Assembly (NCBI GenBank): GCA_017306155.1
Contig: JAFKJB010000019.1
Coordinates: 21,312-85,311, forward strand
Length of the DNA stretch: 64,000 bases
Reading direction: 5' to 3'
From: Nitrosospira multiformis
Lineage (GTDB): Bacteria > Pseudomonadota > Gammaproteobacteria > Burkholderiales > Nitrosomonadaceae
Shown: piece after piece, positions 1 to 10,230 of the stretch
Position numbering within the stretch: the stretch's first letter is position 1
Layout: every line of letters begins with the position of its first letter
Notes under the pieces: generated by a model
Told to the model about the DNA's origin: nothing
Seen by the model: the letters and a program-made list of their open reading frames with translations, nothing else
The model's database searches: none
Made by a program: the position numbers and the translations under genes

Positions 1-392
1 CGCCGCACAATGCAGCCATTGCCATACTCTCGCAAGGCTTCATTGAATACGGCCTGTGCCGCGGCAGCCTGGAGGAGGTCGTGGAAAAGGAAGGCTACAA
101 GCGTTTTTATATGCATCGCACCGGTCATTGGCTGGGGCTGGATGTGCATGACGCCGGTGAATACAAGCAGAATGGAAGATGGCGCACCTTACTTCCAGGA
201 ATGACCCTGACGGTGGAGCCAGGGTGTTACATCCGCGCTGCGGATGATGTACCCGCCCATTTTCATAATATCGGCATCCGTATCGAAGACGATGTCACCG
301 TAACGGAGGAGGGATGTGAAGTATTGACATCAACTGCTCCAAAGATGGTGGATGAGATTGAAGAACTGATGCGACGGAGGAAATCTAAATAA
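1..392 (+). CDS. pepP: Xaa-Pro aminopeptidase, C-terminal part (5' end outside window)
   Basis: Cytosolic metallopeptidase that removes an N-terminal residue preceding proline. The frame is open from nt 3 to the TAA at 390-392, so only about 129 C-terminal residues are present. They carry the end of the pita-bread fold: HRTGHWLG (nt 114-137) with the metal/substrate histidines, TVEPG with a metal-binding Glu, and RIEDD with the second Glu. The ATG at nt 81 is internal to this conserved fold and is not the start. The gene precedes ubiH, the usual pepP-ubiH arrangement in proteobacteria. Identification rests on the motifs and context; the family is clear, the exact paralogue (PepP) is inferred. 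Confidence 0.9.
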   Translation, partial: PHNAAIAILSQGFIEYGLCRGSLEEVVEKEGYKRFYMHRTGHWLGLDVHDAGEYKQNGRWRTLLPGMTLTVEPGCYIRAADDVPAHFHNIGIRIEDDVTVTEEGCEVLTSTAPKMVDEIEELMRRRKSK

Positions 393-757
393 TGGATGAA
401 AACCCCCGAATAGTTATCAGACGCATAACCCGCGACAAACGCACCGGGGCGTCGGAAGAGTCCGTCTTCAAAACAGGTGGAGGCGGTAGTCGCTTGCTCA
501 CCTATCTGTTTCTGGTCCCCGTGTTTATCGTCATGGCGGTTCTTGGCATTTTCTTTTTTACCGCTTTTCTTGCATTATTTGCAGTCGCCGCTGGCGGTCT
601 CGCGTTCCGGATATGGTGGTTGCGACGCAAGTTACAGAAATCCGCGCAGGCTGCGGAAGGAGATTATGTTGTCATCGAAGACGCGGAAATCGTCGAAGAG
701 CGGGTTGACAGGACAAAAGGCCGCCAGGGGCATGGCAGCCAGGAGTACCGGGAGTAG
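392..757 (+). CDS. Small membrane protein of unknown function
   Basis: This 121-residue protein starts at an ATG that overlaps the pepP stop codon (TAATG), which implies translational coupling. A basic N-terminus (residues 1-32) is followed by two hydrophobic segments at about residues 34-54 and 56-74, then a charged tail rich in Glu and Arg. It is therefore predicted to be an inner-membrane protein with a cytoplasmic tail. I do not recognise a characterised family. Its position between pepP and ubiH suggests a membrane-linked housekeeping role, but nothing in the sequence states which. Confidence 0.75.
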   Translation: MDENPRIVIRRITRDKRTGASEESVFKTGGGGSRLLTYLFLVPVFIVMAVLGIFFFTAFLALFAVAAGGLAFRIWWLRRKLQKSAQAAEGDYVVIEDAEIVEERVDRTKGRQGHGSQEYRE

Positions 758-808
758 TCAGGGGTATAACAGAAACCAGCTTTGGTCATCCGCTTCAGTC
801 AGCTTTCC

Positions 809-2116
809 ATGGTCGACGCTCAATATCAATATGACTACGATCTGATCATCATCGGCGGCGGTCCGGTGGGCATGGCATTGGCTCTCGCGCTGCGGAACAG
901 CGGATTGTCGATGCTGCTGCTGGAAGCGCGCGGACTGCCGGAAAAAGCGGAAGACCCGCGGCCTCTGGCATTATCCCAGGGCAGCCGGCTTGTCCTGCAA
1001 CGCCTGGGTGTCTGGAAGACGTTACCCGACGTTACTCCTATCTCCACCATTCATGTCTCCAACCAGGGAGGACTCGGCCGGACCGTCATGCTGGCCCGCG
1101 AAATAGGCGTGCCCGCCCTGGGATATGTGGTCAATTACGATGACGTGTTCCGTGCGATGCACGGAGCCCTCCAAAAGTGCGAGATGGATTACCTGGCAGG
1201 AGCCCAGGTAGCCCATATGGAAACGAGCGACGGATTTGGACGGGTGGAATTCGAGCATGGGGGAATAACGAAAAAGGCGACAGCCAGGCTGCTGGTGGTG
1301 GCAGACGGGGGCCGCCTCACTGCGCAGATCGAAGGCATCACGCAGCAGGTGCATGACTACGAGCAATGGGCGATTGTTGCGCGTGTAAAGACCGAGCATT
1401 TTGAGGAGCATCTGGCGGAGCAGGTTCCTGCAATGGAATTGTCGGGTGCGGAACAAACATTTGCCCGGATTCGAATGAGACCGGGAAGGCAGTCTTCGCA
1501 GACAAAGGCTGCGGAGCGCGCTCCCGGAAGCCGTCAACCGGGTGTGGCTTATGAACGTTTCACCGCGGAAGGCCCCGTTGCACTGCTGCCTGCGGGTGAT
1601 GGCTTTGCGCTGGTATGGACCGTTTCTCCCGACGCGGCGCAGGAAATTCTTGGCCTGGATGACACCGCCTTTCTTGAGCGGTTGCACGGCCATTTCGGCG
1701 ACCGCCTCGGCAAATTCATTGAAGCCGGCAAGCGCTCTGGTTTCCCCCTTGCACTCAAGTATGCGACTCCCGTCACCGCCTCTCGTACCGTATTGATTGG
1801 CAATGCTGCCCAGACGCTGCACCCGGTTGCCGGGCAGGGCTTCAACCTGGGGCTGCGCGATGCATGGGAACTGGCTGAGGAAATCATCGCGTTTCCCGCC
1901 GAAACCGGCATGCCTGCCATGCTTGCCCGCTACAGCAGCAAGCGCCGCCTGGACAGCAGCATGGGACGTACCTTCACAGACTCGCTGGTGAAACTCTTTT
2001 CCAATGACAATCCCCTCTTGGGCACGATGCGCGGCATGGGGTTAAGCGCGCTCGACTGCCTGCCGCAACTCAAAAAATTCGTTGCGCGGCGCATGATGTT
2101 CGGTGTGCGAGGTTGA
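809..2116 (+). CDS. ubiH: UbiH/UbiF/VisC/COQ6-family FAD-dependent monooxygenase
   Basis: Flavin-dependent hydroxylase of ubiquinone biosynthesis, acting on the membrane-bound aromatic ring intermediate. The chosen start gives 435 residues. The dinucleotide-binding motif IIIGGGPVGMAL follows within about 25 residues of the start, and the second FAD motif is seen as VLIGNAAQTLHPVAGQGFNL, where Asn replaces the usual Asp of the GD signature. An in-frame TTG at 782 would add nine residues; I prefer the ATG at 809 because it puts the Rossmann motif at the normal distance, although no strong Shine-Dalgarno precedes either. The pepP-ubiH order supports the ubiquinone assignment. Which ring position is hydroxylated cannot be told from sequence alone. 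Confidence 0.88.
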   Translation: MVDAQYQYDYDLIIIGGGPVGMALALALRNSGLSMLLLEARGLPEKAEDPRPLALSQGSRLVLQRLGVWKTLPDVTPISTIHVSNQGGLGRTVMLAREIGVPALGYVVNYDDVFRAMHGALQKCEMDYLAGAQVAHMETSDGFGRVEFEHGGITKKATARLLVVADGGRLTAQIEGITQQVHDYEQWAIVARVKTEHFEEHLAEQVPAMELSGAEQTFARIRMRPGRQSSQTKAAERAPGSRQPGVAYERFTAEGPVALLPAGDGFALVWTVSPDAAQEILGLDDTAFLERLHGHFGDRLGKFIEAGKRSGFPLALKYATPVTASRTVLIGNAAQTLHPVAGQGFNLGLRDAWELAEEIIAFPAETGMPAMLARYSSKRRLDSSMGRTFTDSLVKLFSNDNPLLGTMRGMGLSALDCLPQLKKFVARRMMFGVRG

Positions 2117-2431
2117 TCCTGAGGATGGAATTGAGATCGCGCAAGCCTTGCTCCACGTCTTCCGTTCCTGCGGAAATCGCAAAAAATAAGGATCAGAGTG
2201 ATTGACGCAAGATAACGTGCCGGAAAAGGCTTCGCGTGCATGGCGAAATCCGCTTTCCAGCAATGGATTTGCCTCGCCATAAATCGTCTGGTACTCTCGT
2301 TGCCGCGCGGCTCTTCTCCGGAGGCCTTATCGAAAGGGACAGGCTGCTCCTCTAATCCGCAATAGCTGTTAGAATTACGTCCATTCTCATCCCTTGCTCG
2401 TCACCGCACTTTGGCGGGCCAGTTCAGAATC

Positions 2432-3445
2432 ATGAAAATCGGTTCTCATATTCTCAAAAACAATCTTATCGTGGCGCCTATGGCGGGAGTAACTGATCGC
2501 CCGTTCAGGCAACTGTGCAAAAACATGGGCGCTGGAATGGCTGTGTCCGAAATGGTGTCGAGCAATTCGCTCCTCTGGGGCTCCGAGAAGACGCGGCGCC
2601 GGGCCAATCATGAAGGCGAGGTGGATCCGATCTCGGTGCAGATTGCTGGCGCCGACCCGGCGATGATGGCGGAAGCTGCGCGCTACAATGTCGCGCAAGG
2701 GGCCCAGATCATCGACATCAACATGGGTTGTCCCGCCAAGAAGATTTGTAATGTCATGGCAGGCTCCGCATTGCTGCAGGACCCGCCGCTGGTGGGACGT
2801 ATCCTGGATGCCGTCGTGGGGGCGGTGAGGGTGCCTGTCACCCTCAAGATTCGCACCGGGTGGGACACCCAGCACAAGAATGCGCTCTCCATAGCCCGCA
2901 TTGCGGAGAATGCCGGCATCCAGGCGCTTGCCATCCATGGACGTACTCGCGCCTGTGCTTATACCGGCCATGCCGAATACGATACCATTGCGGCAGTAAA
3001 GGCCGAGGTGCAGATTCCCGTTGTCGCCAACGGCGACATTACGACCCCGGAAAAAGCAAAACACGTTCTTGACTATACGGGAGCGGATGCCGTCATGATC
3101 GGCCGGGCAGCACAAGGCCGCCCCTGGATCTTTCGCGAGATCAGTCACTATCTCGCTACCGGCTCACACCTTCCGCTGCCCGAAGTGGCCGAGATTCACC
3201 GTGTACTCGTCGCACATTTGCATGATCTGTATAGCTTCTATGGCGAGTATTCGGGGGTGCGCATCGCCCGCAAGCATATTTCCTGGTACACCAAGGGACT
3301 GGTCGGGTCTGCGGGTTTCCGCCATGCCATGAACCAGCTGCAGTCTGCTGACCAGCAGCTGTCTGCGGTTAACGACTTTTTCAGCGAGCTTGCCGGCTAC
3401 GGGCGGCGACTGACCTACGTCGAGGCTGAGGAGCTGGTGGCATGA
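2432..3445 (+). CDS. dusB: tRNA-dihydrouridine synthase B
   Basis: FMN/NADPH-dependent enzyme that reduces uridines in the tRNA D-loop. The 337-residue protein begins MKIGSHILKNNLIVAPMAGVT, matching the DusB N-terminus, so the upstream TTG at 2411 is rejected. The catalytic cysteine lies in NMGCPAKKICN, and the HGRTR and GADAVMIGRAAQG phosphate-binding segments of the TIM barrel are intact. The stop overlaps the ATG of fis (ATGA at 3442-3445). The dusB-fis pair is a conserved operon in gamma- and betaproteobacteria, and dusB usually carries the promoter for both. A 294-bp spacer upstream (2117-2410) shows no gene and probably holds that promoter. Confidence 0.95.
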   Translation: MKIGSHILKNNLIVAPMAGVTDRPFRQLCKNMGAGMAVSEMVSSNSLLWGSEKTRRRANHEGEVDPISVQIAGADPAMMAEAARYNVAQGAQIIDINMGCPAKKICNVMAGSALLQDPPLVGRILDAVVGAVRVPVTLKIRTGWDTQHKNALSIARIAENAGIQALAIHGRTRACAYTGHAEYDTIAAVKAEVQIPVVANGDITTPEKAKHVLDYTGADAVMIGRAAQGRPWIFREISHYLATGSHLPLPEVAEIHRVLVAHLHDLYSFYGEYSGVRIARKHISWYTKGLVGSAGFRHAMNQLQSADQQLSAVNDFFSELAGYGRRLTYVEAEELVA

Positions 3446-3684
3446 GCATAATCAACGAAAACGATATTGCGCGGTGCGTACGCAAAACAGTCGAAGATTA
3501 CTTTAACGATCTCGACGGCGAAAAGCCGCATGCCATCCATGAAATGGTGATTCGCAGCGTGGAAAAGCCCCTGATCGAACTGGTCATGGAACGAGCCGAG
3601 GGTAATCAAACCCGTGCGGCCGAGTTGCTCGGCATCAACCGCAATACGCTGCGCAATAAAATGAAGCAGTATCAGATCAAATAG
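3442..3684 (+). CDS. fis: DNA-binding protein Fis
   Basis: Nucleoid-associated protein and transcription regulator that binds as a dimer, bends DNA and stimulates rRNA promoters. At 80 residues it is slightly shorter than the enterobacterial protein but has the full C-terminal helix-turn-helix, GNQTRAAELLGINRNTLRNK (about residues 53-72), ending MKQYQIK. It overlaps the dusB stop by four bases, so it is translated from the dusB transcript. The next gene, purH, begins 110 bp later. Confidence 0.95.
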   Translation: MSIINENDIARCVRKTVEDYFNDLDGEKPHAIHEMVIRSVEKPLIELVMERAEGNQTRAAELLGINRNTLRNKMKQYQIK

Positions 3685-3794
3685 ACGATCGGACAAAGCT
3701 GCCGTTACACGCCTGAATGGTCGGTTGCAAGCGGCCACTCAATGGTTGTAATGCATCACGTCACAGACCCGATCCTGATTCAGTAAAAATACGA

Positions 3795-5369
3795 ATGTCG
3801 ATTAAACAAGCCCTGATCAGTGTTTCAGATAAAAGCGGTATTGCCGAACTCGCCCAAGAGTTGCGCAAACTCGGAATAGCCATCCTGTCCACCGGCGGCA
3901 CTGCCAGGCTGCTGAAGGGTGCCGGCATTGAGGTGACCGAGGTCGGGGACTACACCGGGTTTCCGGAGATGCTGGATGGACGGGTCAAAACCCTGCACCC
4001 CAAAATACACGGGGGAATTCTGGCAAGACGGGATTTGCCCGAGCATGTGTCCGCGCTGGAAAAGGCGGGAATTCCCCCGATCGACCTGGTAGTGGTGAAC
4101 CTGTATCCTTTCAGCCAGACAGTGGCGCGGCCGGATTGCAGCCTGGAAGAGGCCATTGAAAATATCGATATCGGCGGCCCGACCATGGTGCGCGCTGCTG
4201 CCAAGAACTACCAGAGCTTGGCCGTAGTCACCGACCCGGCGGATTATGCCGCGTTACTTGACGAGATGAAGGCCGGCGGAGGCGAGGTTGCGCCTGAGTT
4301 CCGGTTCCGGCTGGCGTGCAAGGCGTTTTCGCATACAGCCGCCTATGATGAGGCAATCAGCAACTATCTCACCTCCATCGAGGGGGAAAATGCACAACGC
4401 TGTACCTTTCCGGAACGCCTGAATCTCAATTTCAGCCTGGTGCAGCCTCTGCGCTACGGGGAAAACCCGCATCAGGAGGCCGCCTTTTACCGCGACCCGC
4501 AACGTGTTCCCGGCAGCCTTGCAAGTTACAGGCAGTTGCAGGGCAAGGAGCTCTCTTACAACAACATCGCCGATGCGGATGCCGCCTGGGAATGCGTAAA
4601 GACGTTTGATTCTCCAGCCTGTGTCATCATCAAGCATGCCAATCCTTGCGGCGTGGCAGTCGCCGATTCGCCGCTCGCGGCTTACAGGCTTGCATTTGCC
4701 ACCGATCCCACTTCCGCGTTCGGCGGCATTATCGCTTTCAATCGCACGCTGGACGCCCCCGTTGCCGAGGCGGTGATGAGCCAGTTTGTCGAAGTAATCA
4801 TCGCGCCGCAAGTGACCGAGGAGGCAGGACAGATGCTCGCGCTCAAAACCAATGTGCGCGTGCTGACCGTGTCGCTTGACGTTTCCTCTGAAACGGGGAG
4901 CAACGCCTGCGACTTCAAGCGTGTGGGAGGAGGATTGCTGGTGCAGACTCCGGACAGCCTCAACGTTACCGTGGACCAATTGAAGGTGGTGACCAAAGTC
5001 CAGCCGACGGCGCAGCAATTGCAGGATCTGCTGTTTGCCTGGCGAGTGGCGAAATTCGTCAAATCGAACGCAATCGTCTTTTGTGCCAATGGACAGACGC
5101 TCGGCGTGGGCGCCGGGCAGATGAGCCGGGTGGACAGTGCCCGCATTGCTTCGATCAAGGCGGGGAACGCCGGGCTCACCCTGGCAGGTTCAGTGGTGGC
5201 TTCCGATGCTTTCTTCCCTTTCCGCGACGGGCTGGATGTCGTCGTTCAGGCAGGCGCGGTGGCGGTGATCCAGCCGGGCGGCAGCGTACGCGACGAAGAG
5301 GTTATCGCTGCGGCGGATGAACAAGGGGTGGCGATGGTGTTTACCGGCGTGCGTCATTTCAGGCATTGA
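3795..5369 (+). CDS. purH: Bifunctional AICAR formyltransferase / IMP cyclohydrolase
   Basis: Catalyses the last two steps of de novo IMP synthesis. The ATG at 3795 gives 524 residues beginning [15 protein letters not shown], the standard PurH start; an upstream in-frame extension to 3717 is not conserved in character. The N-terminal IMP cyclohydrolase (MGS-like) domain carries [12 protein letters not shown]-type and [13 protein letters not shown] motifs; the C-terminal transformylase domain has the KHANPCG motif with the catalytic Lys-His and ends FTGVRHFRH. About 200 bp separate it from purD, with no credible gene in between, so the two may still be cotranscribed. Confidence 0.96.
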   Translation: MSIKQALISVSDKSGIAELAQELRKLGIAILSTGGTARLLKGAGIEVTEVGDYTGFPEMLDGRVKTLHPKIHGGILARRDLPEHVSALEKAGIPPIDLVVVNLYPFSQTVARPDCSLEEAIENIDIGGPTMVRAAAKNYQSLAVVTDPADYAALLDEMKAGGGEVAPEFRFRLACKAFSHTAAYDEAISNYLTSIEGENAQRCTFPERLNLNFSLVQPLRYGENPHQEAAFYRDPQRVPGSLASYRQLQGKELSYNNIADADAAWECVKTFDSPACVIIKHANPCGVAVADSPLAAYRLAFATDPTSAFGGIIAFNRTLDAPVAEAVMSQFVEVIIAPQVTEEAGQMLALKTNVRVLTVSLDVSSETGSNACDFKRVGGGLLVQTPDSLNVTVDQLKVVTKVQPTAQQLQDLLFAWRVAKFVKSNAIVFCANGQTLGVGAGQMSRVDSARIASIKAGNAGLTLAGSVVASDAFFPFRDGLDVVVQAGAVAVIQPGGSVRDEEVIAAADEQGVAMVFTGVRHFRH

Positions 5370-5568
5370 AGCATGGAAAAAGGCTGTTCGCTGCGAGAGC
5401 GGCCAAGTGTGTTCACAGCGCTGGATGCCTTGTATGAATTTCCCAGTTCCCTCCAGGTTATCGATTTTTGCTTTTCTCATGAATACCTCGATCAATGCAG
5501 CCAATGCCGCCAGGTGCAGTTAGCCCAGGTCAACTTGCAAGGCTATCTTCAGTTCTGAATTAAGAGAT

Positions 5569-6885
5569 ATGAAACTACTTGTAATCGGCAGTGGAGCCCG
5601 AGAACACGCGCTGGCGTGGAAACTGGCAGAGTCCTCGCACAAAAGGTTTCCCGCGACCGTATTTGTCGCTCCCGGCAATGCCGGCACCGAGCTCGAAAAA
5701 GACCTGAAGAACCTGCCCATCACCGCGATCCCGGACTTGATCGAGTTCGCCAGAAAGGAATCGATCGCGTTCACCGTCGTCGGGCCGGAAGCGCCGCTGG
5801 CGGAAGGTATCGTCGATGCTTTCCGTTCCGCTGGCCTCAAGATCTTCGGTCCTACTCAAAAGGCGGCGCAACTGGAAACTTCCAAGGATTTCGCCAAGGC
5901 CTTCATGGTCCGCCATGGCATTCCTACCGCAGACTATGCCACCTTCAATTCTGCTGCCAAGGCGCACCGGTATGTCAACAAGAAGGGCGTTCCCCTCGTG
6001 ATAAAAGCGGACGGGCTGGCGGCAGGTAAAGGCGTGGTCGTGGCGGCGACGCTGGAAGAAGCGCATGCCGCCGTGGACAGGATGCTGGGCGAAAAACGGG
6101 CACGCAAGGCAGGGCCAAAGATTGTGATCGAGGAATTTGTGGAAGGCGAGGAAATCAGTTTCATCGTCATGAGCGATGGCCGCCATACCTTGCCGCTGGC
6201 CACGAGCCAGGATCACAAGCGCCTGGAGGAAGGCGACCAGGGGCCCAACACCGGCGGCATGGGTGCCTGTTCGCCCGCTCCATCGATTACACCCACCCTC
6301 CATGGAAAAATAATGCGGGAAGTGATCCAGCCCGCGATAAACGGAATGGAAAAGGAAGGTGAGCGCTACATCGGTTTTCTTTATGCCGGGCTCATGATTA
6401 CGCCTGGCGGCGGCATCAAGGTGCTGGAGTTCAACTGCCGCATGGGCGATCCGGAAGCCGAGGTCATCCTGCTGCGCCTCAAGAGCAATTTTATCACCCT
6501 CATCGAGCATGCCCTGGCGGGGAATCTGGACAAGATAGAGGCCGAGTGGGACCGGCGCGCCGCGCTGGCGGTGGTCATGGCGGCAAGCGGATATCCCGAT
6601 TCTCCCCGCAAGGGCGATGCCATCCAGGGGCTGGCCACCTTGCCTGCAATGTTGCCTGAGGAAAAGGATTATCATGTTTTCCATGCGGGTACCGCTACCG
6701 CAGGGGGTGGTGAAAACGGGGAGGAGATCGTGACGGCCGGTGGACGCGTCCTCTGTGTCGCTGCCTTGGGCGACAACGTCAGGATGGCGCAGCGCCGCGC
6801 TTACCAGATTGCCGGGCAGATCCATTTCGAGGGTTGCCAGATGCGCCCTGATATCGGGTATCGGGCCATTAATCACCGAAAGTAG
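5569..6885 (+). CDS. purD: Phosphoribosylamine-glycine ligase (GAR synthetase)
   Basis: ATP-grasp ligase joining phosphoribosylamine and glycine in purine synthesis. It is 438 residues long and starts [19 protein letters not shown], the conserved glycine-rich N-domain, after AAGAGAT close to the ATG. The ATP-grasp core shows [16 protein letters not shown], the [20 protein letters not shown] loop and the metal-binding [12 protein letters not shown]. The C-terminal domain is complete. A long open frame on the opposite strand (5575-6951) is only its shadow. Confidence 0.96.
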   Translation: MKLLVIGSGAREHALAWKLAESSHKRFPATVFVAPGNAGTELEKDLKNLPITAIPDLIEFARKESIAFTVVGPEAPLAEGIVDAFRSAGLKIFGPTQKAAQLETSKDFAKAFMVRHGIPTADYATFNSAAKAHRYVNKKGVPLVIKADGLAAGKGVVVAATLEEAHAAVDRMLGEKRARKAGPKIVIEEFVEGEEISFIVMSDGRHTLPLATSQDHKRLEEGDQGPNTGGMGACSPAPSITPTLHGKIMREVIQPAINGMEKEGERYIGFLYAGLMITPGGGIKVLEFNCRMGDPEAEVILLRLKSNFITLIEHALAGNLDKIEAEWDRRAALAVVMAASGYPDSPRKGDAIQGLATLPAMLPEEKDYHVFHAGTATAGGGENGEEIVTAGGRVLCVAALGDNVRMAQRRAYQIAGQIHFEGCQMRPDIGYRAINHRK

Positions 6886-6943
6886 CAGTGGACGGAGTGA
6901 AAGAAAAGAAGAACCAACAGCAGACAAGTCTATGGGAGATCGC

Positions 6944-7843
6944 ATGAGCACCGCGCAACAAGCCCGGGAGTTCTTTACGGGACTTCAGCAACGCATCGTG
7001 GAGGGACTGGAAAAAGTCGATGGCAAGCACTTCCGCCGTGATGAATGGGAGCGGCCGGAAGGGGGCGGAGGCCTGAGCTGCGTGCTGGAAGAGGGTAACG
7101 TGCTGGAGCGCGGCGGAGTGAACTACTCGCACGTGTTCGGGGGAGGACTGCCTGCCTCCGCTACCGCTGCGAGACCGGAACTGGCGGGAAGGAGTTTCGA
7201 GGCAATGGGAGTGTCGCTCGTGCTGCACCCGCGCAACCCCTATGCCCCTACCGTGCATCTCAATGTGCGCTATCTGGAAGCGCGCAAGGAAGGCGCCGAG
7301 CCGGTATGGTGGTTCGGCGGCGGCATGGATCTCACGCCCTATTACGGCTTTGAAGAAGATGCAGTGCATTTTCATCAGACCTGCAAGGATGCGCTGCAAC
7401 CGTTCGGGGACGATTACCATCCACGCTTCAAGAAATGGTGCGACGAGTATTTCTACCTCAGGCACCGCCGGGAGCCGCGCGGTATTGGCGGCGTTTTCTA
7501 TGATGACCTGAGCAAGCCTGATTTTGATGGCTGCTTCAACCTGACGAAGAGCGTGGGCGATCACTTCCTGCATGCCTACGTCCCGATCCTGGAGCGGCGG
7601 AAGAGCACGCCCTACGGGGAGCGCGAACGCGACTTCCAAGCTTACCGCCGGGGCCGCTACGTGGAATTCAACCTCGTGTGGGACCGGGGAACCCTGTTCG
7701 GCCTGCAATCAGGGGGCCGCACCGAATCCATCCTCATGTCCCTGCCCCCGATCGTGAAATGGCGTTACGACTGGAAGCCGGAGCCGGGCAGCGCGGAAGA
7801 CAAGCTCTATACGGATTTTCTGATCGGGAGAGACTGGGTGTAA
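6944..7843 (+). CDS. hemF: Oxygen-dependent coproporphyrinogen III oxidase
   Basis: Converts coproporphyrinogen III to protoporphyrinogen IX in heme synthesis using O2, which suits an aerobic ammonia oxidiser rich in cytochromes. The ATG at 6944 follows GGGAGATCGC with good Shine-Dalgarno spacing; the in-frame ATG at 6932 is less well placed. The 299-residue product contains the HemF signatures [33 protein letters not shown] and [15 protein letters not shown], and ends LIGRDWV. It lies downstream of purD in the same direction and ends 74 bp before tRNA-Ala. Confidence 0.96.
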   Translation: MSTAQQAREFFTGLQQRIVEGLEKVDGKHFRRDEWERPEGGGGLSCVLEEGNVLERGGVNYSHVFGGGLPASATAARPELAGRSFEAMGVSLVLHPRNPYAPTVHLNVRYLEARKEGAEPVWWFGGGMDLTPYYGFEEDAVHFHQTCKDALQPFGDDYHPRFKKWCDEYFYLRHRREPRGIGGVFYDDLSKPDFDGCFNLTKSVGDHFLHAYVPILERRKSTPYGERERDFQAYRRGRYVEFNLVWDRGTLFGLQSGGRTESILMSLPPIVKWRYDWKPEPGSAEDKLYTDFLIGRDWV

Positions 7844-7917
7844 GCCGTTATAGATAGCTTGTCGCTTCGCGACGGCATACTACAGCACAACGGTTTGTTA
7901 TAAAATATGCAATTAAT

Positions 7918-7993
<76 letters not shown>

Positions 7994-8025
7994 TTTCACT
8001 GTTCCAACAAGTCCCAAGAAGTCCT

Positions 8026-8052
8026 AAAAGCCCGCTAAATGCGGGCTTTTTC
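8026..8052 (+). terminator. Intrinsic terminator after tRNA-Ala
   Basis: Stem AAAAGCCCGC / GCGGGCTTTT (10 bp) with loop TAAAT and a T-rich tail, 33 bp after the tRNA. It would end the tRNA transcript. Confidence 0.8.
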
Positions 8053-8107
8053 ATTAGTTTATCGTCCTGCAACGTCCCACGAAGTTCTATTGCATCTAGC
8101 CTTTTAT

Positions 8108-8156
8108 GGGGGTATAAATCGGGGGTACATGCTATTCTTCCCTAAGAGATACCCCC
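8108..8156 (+). promoter_or_regulatory. GGGGGTA repeats in front of the integrase
   Basis: GGGGGTA occurs at 8108-8114 and 8121-8127 and inverted (TACCCCC) at 8150-8156, one base before the integrase ATG. The arrangement resembles arm-type binding sites or an autoregulatory operator of a P4-type integrase. The function is inferred. Confidence 0.4.
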
Positions 8157-8157
8157 A

Positions 8158-9414
8158 ATGCCACTCACAGACATAGTTATTCGGAATGCGAAGCCAGACC
8201 CTAAGGCTCGCAAACTAGCTGATGAAAAAGGATTATTTCTCCTAATCCACCCTAACGGCTCCAAGTATTGGCGCTTCAAATATCGTTTTGACGGCAAAGA
8301 AAAGCTGCTTGCCTTGGGGGTATATCCGGATATTCCGCTTGCAACCCGTTTCAAGAAAAATGAGATAGGCGAGTCGGTCAAAATAAAAGGCGCCAGAGAG
8401 TTGAGAGATGAGGCTCGCGAGCTTCTAGCCCAAGGCATAGACCCGGGAGCGAATCGTAAGGCACATAAAGCCGCAAAACAGGGGCAAGCAGCAAACAGCT
8501 TTGAAGTAATCGCGAGAGAATGGTACGCCAAGTTTTCTCACGAGTGGGCACCAAGCCATGCGGACAAGATCATAAAGCGACTGGAGAAAGATGTTTTCCC
8601 CTGGATGGGAAACAGGCCTATTTCAGAAATTAAACCTCCTGAACTGCTGGCAGTCATCCGTCGTACCGAAAGCAGGGGAGCACTGGATACAGCGCACCGC
8701 GTCAAGCAGAACTGCGGGCAGGTATTCCGATATGCTGTGGCTACAGGAAGGGCTGAGCGGGATCCGTCTCAGGATTTGAGGGATGCGATACCGTCAACAA
8801 AAAAGAATCATTTCGCCTCGATCACCGATCCTGTACAGGTAGGGGAGCTTTTGAGGGCAATAGAGGGCTTTAGAGGCACTTTTATTGTTCAGTCTGCCCT
8901 ACGCCTTGCCCCAATGTTTTTCGTGCGTCCTGGGGAGCTACGGCGCGCCGAATGGAAGGATTTTGACTTTGATAAGTCTGAATGGCGCTATTTTGTAACC
9001 AAAACAAAGACAGAGCATTCCGTTCCATTGGCCGCCCAAGCCGTGGCTGTCCTGCGGGAACTGCAAGCTTTGACCGGCCATGGGCGCTATGTATTTCCCG
9101 GGCGTGATCCAAAGAAGCCTATGAGTGATGCGGCCGTAAACGCTGCGCTGCGGCGTATGGGATATGACACCAAAACCGAGATAACAGGACATGGTTTTAG
9201 AGCAATGGCCAGGACAATCCTGGCGGAAGAGCTTCACCAGAAGCCGGAGGTTATCGAGCACCAGTTGGCGCATAAAGTGCCCGATGTTTTAGGGGCTGCA
9301 TACAACCGGACCAAGTTTCTGAAAGAGCGGCGCGCGATGATGCAAGCCTGGGCGGATTACTTAGATGGGTTGAAGGTCGGAGCCCAAGTTATTCCTATGA
9401 GGCCGGGGGCATGA
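8158..9414 (+). CDS. P4-type tyrosine integrase
   Basis: Site-specific recombinase that integrates and excises the element at the tRNA-Ala gene. The 418-residue protein has an N-terminal DUF4102 arm-binding domain (residues about 1-90), a core-binding SAM-like domain (about 100-190) and a C-terminal catalytic domain. Catalytic residues visible are R257 (VRPGELR), the HGFR box with H345 and R348, and the nucleophile Y382 in AAYNRTKF. The gene appears intact. It reads away from the tRNA, and its stop overlaps the next start (ATGA at 9411-9414). Confidence 0.93.
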   Translation: MPLTDIVIRNAKPDPKARKLADEKGLFLLIHPNGSKYWRFKYRFDGKEKLLALGVYPDIPLATRFKKNEIGESVKIKGARELRDEARELLAQGIDPGANRKAHKAAKQGQAANSFEVIAREWYAKFSHEWAPSHADKIIKRLEKDVFPWMGNRPISEIKPPELLAVIRRTESRGALDTAHRVKQNCGQVFRYAVATGRAERDPSQDLRDAIPSTKKNHFASITDPVQVGELLRAIEGFRGTFIVQSALRLAPMFFVRPGELRRAEWKDFDFDKSEWRYFVTKTKTEHSVPLAAQAVAVLRELQALTGHGRYVFPGRDPKKPMSDAAVNAALRRMGYDTKTEITGHGFRAMARTILAEELHQKPEVIEHQLAHKVPDVLGAAYNRTKFLKERRAMMQAWADYLDGLKVGAQVIPMRPGA

Positions 9415-9848
9415 AAACCATGAAACTTACTATTAAGTGGCCTGAGGAGGATCTGGGTGACGATCATTTATGGCGGGTATCTCGCGATTTGTGGCAAAAA
9501 GGCGATGTTACAGCCTTTCTTAAAGAACAAGTTATGGGGTTGAAAGATGGCAATGGGAAGCCGCTTCCGGATCATGCAAAACAATTTCTTCTGGATGTTT
9601 TGTTTCAAAGAATAAGGCTTCCCAAAACAACAAAGCGAGGAGTTTCAGCCACTGCAGTCAAGCAAGTCTTCAAAGTTAAATTGCAATTTTACGAATCTGA
9701 AAAATTCATAGAACAACGAGAAGGAATCCGCGGCACAACCCCGAGCCAAGAAGCGCTAATAGAGACTGCGAGAATCTTTAGCGTTTCAGAGTCAGTGGTG
9801 AGTCGTATTATTTATCCGCGACGGTCTACCATAAAGAGGAGGAAATAA
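9411..9848 (+). CDS. Hypothetical protein coupled to integrase
   Basis: A 145-residue soluble, basic protein whose ATG overlaps the integrase stop, so the two are probably cotranslated. The C-terminal third (residues about 108-138, TPSQEALIETARIFSVSESV and following) has the pattern of a helix-turn-helix ending in a strongly basic tail (RRSTIKRRK). I do not recognise the family. A role as recombination directionality factor or regulator for the integrase is possible but only from position. Confidence 0.6.
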   Translation: MKTMKLTIKWPEEDLGDDHLWRVSRDLWQKGDVTAFLKEQVMGLKDGNGKPLPDHAKQFLLDVLFQRIRLPKTTKRGVSATAVKQVFKVKLQFYESEKFIEQREGIRGTTPSQEALIETARIFSVSESVVSRIIYPRRSTIKRRK

Positions 9849-9963
9849 CAACGTCTTTTTTGGCGCAAAAACGCCGATGACGAGGCTAAATCAGTAAGTC
9901 ATAGTGCTATCCAAGCCCTGCGGATTGGGGCGAACTCCAACGCATACGGAAGGATAGCCCGAA

Positions 9964-10230
9964 ATGAAACTTATCAAGTTGACCCCGGTATTGGGGCTTA
10001 CCGCAAAATCTCGCACTGCCCATTACAGCGATATAAAAAATGGACTTATGACGCCTCCTGTTCAACTGGGGGTCAATTCGGTCGCCTGGCCTGAGCATGA
10101 GATTATCGCCATAAATGCAGCCCGAATAGCGGGAAAGAATCACGACGAAGTTCGCCAATTAGTTTCTCATCTAATAGCTGAGCGAAAAAACTGTGTTGCA
10201 TCTCTCAATATTAAGGGGATGCAACAATGA
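9964..10230 (+). CDS. AlpA-like transcriptional regulator/excisionase
   Basis: An 88-residue DNA-binding protein with the AlpA/Xis arrangement: an N-terminal strand (LIKLTPVLGLTAKSRTAHY), a helix-turn-helix, the wing SDIKNGLMTPPVQLGVNSVAWP and the characteristic W-P-E-x-E-I (WPEHEII, residues about 42-48). AlpA proteins of P4-like elements and satellites activate integrase or excision and late promoters. GGAAGGATAGCCCGAA precedes the ATG. The stop overlaps the next start by four bases (ATGA at 10227-10230). Confidence 0.75.
   Translation: MKLIKLTPVLGLTAKSRTAHYSDIKNGLMTPPVQLGVNSVAWPEHEIIAINAARIAGKNHDEVRQLVSHLIAERKNCVASLNIKGMQQ

Noticed and set aside
5373-5558. Small gene between purH and purD
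   Set aside because: No motif, no ribosome site and odd composition; treated as spacer.
6740-6943. N-terminal extension of HemF
   Set aside because: It lies over the end of purD, and the normal HemF start with a good ribosome site is at 6944.
5575-6951. 458-codon open frame on the minus strand
   Set aside because: It lies over purD, whose ATP-grasp motifs are unmistakable; the minus-strand translation has no domain and arises from the GC-rich codon pattern.
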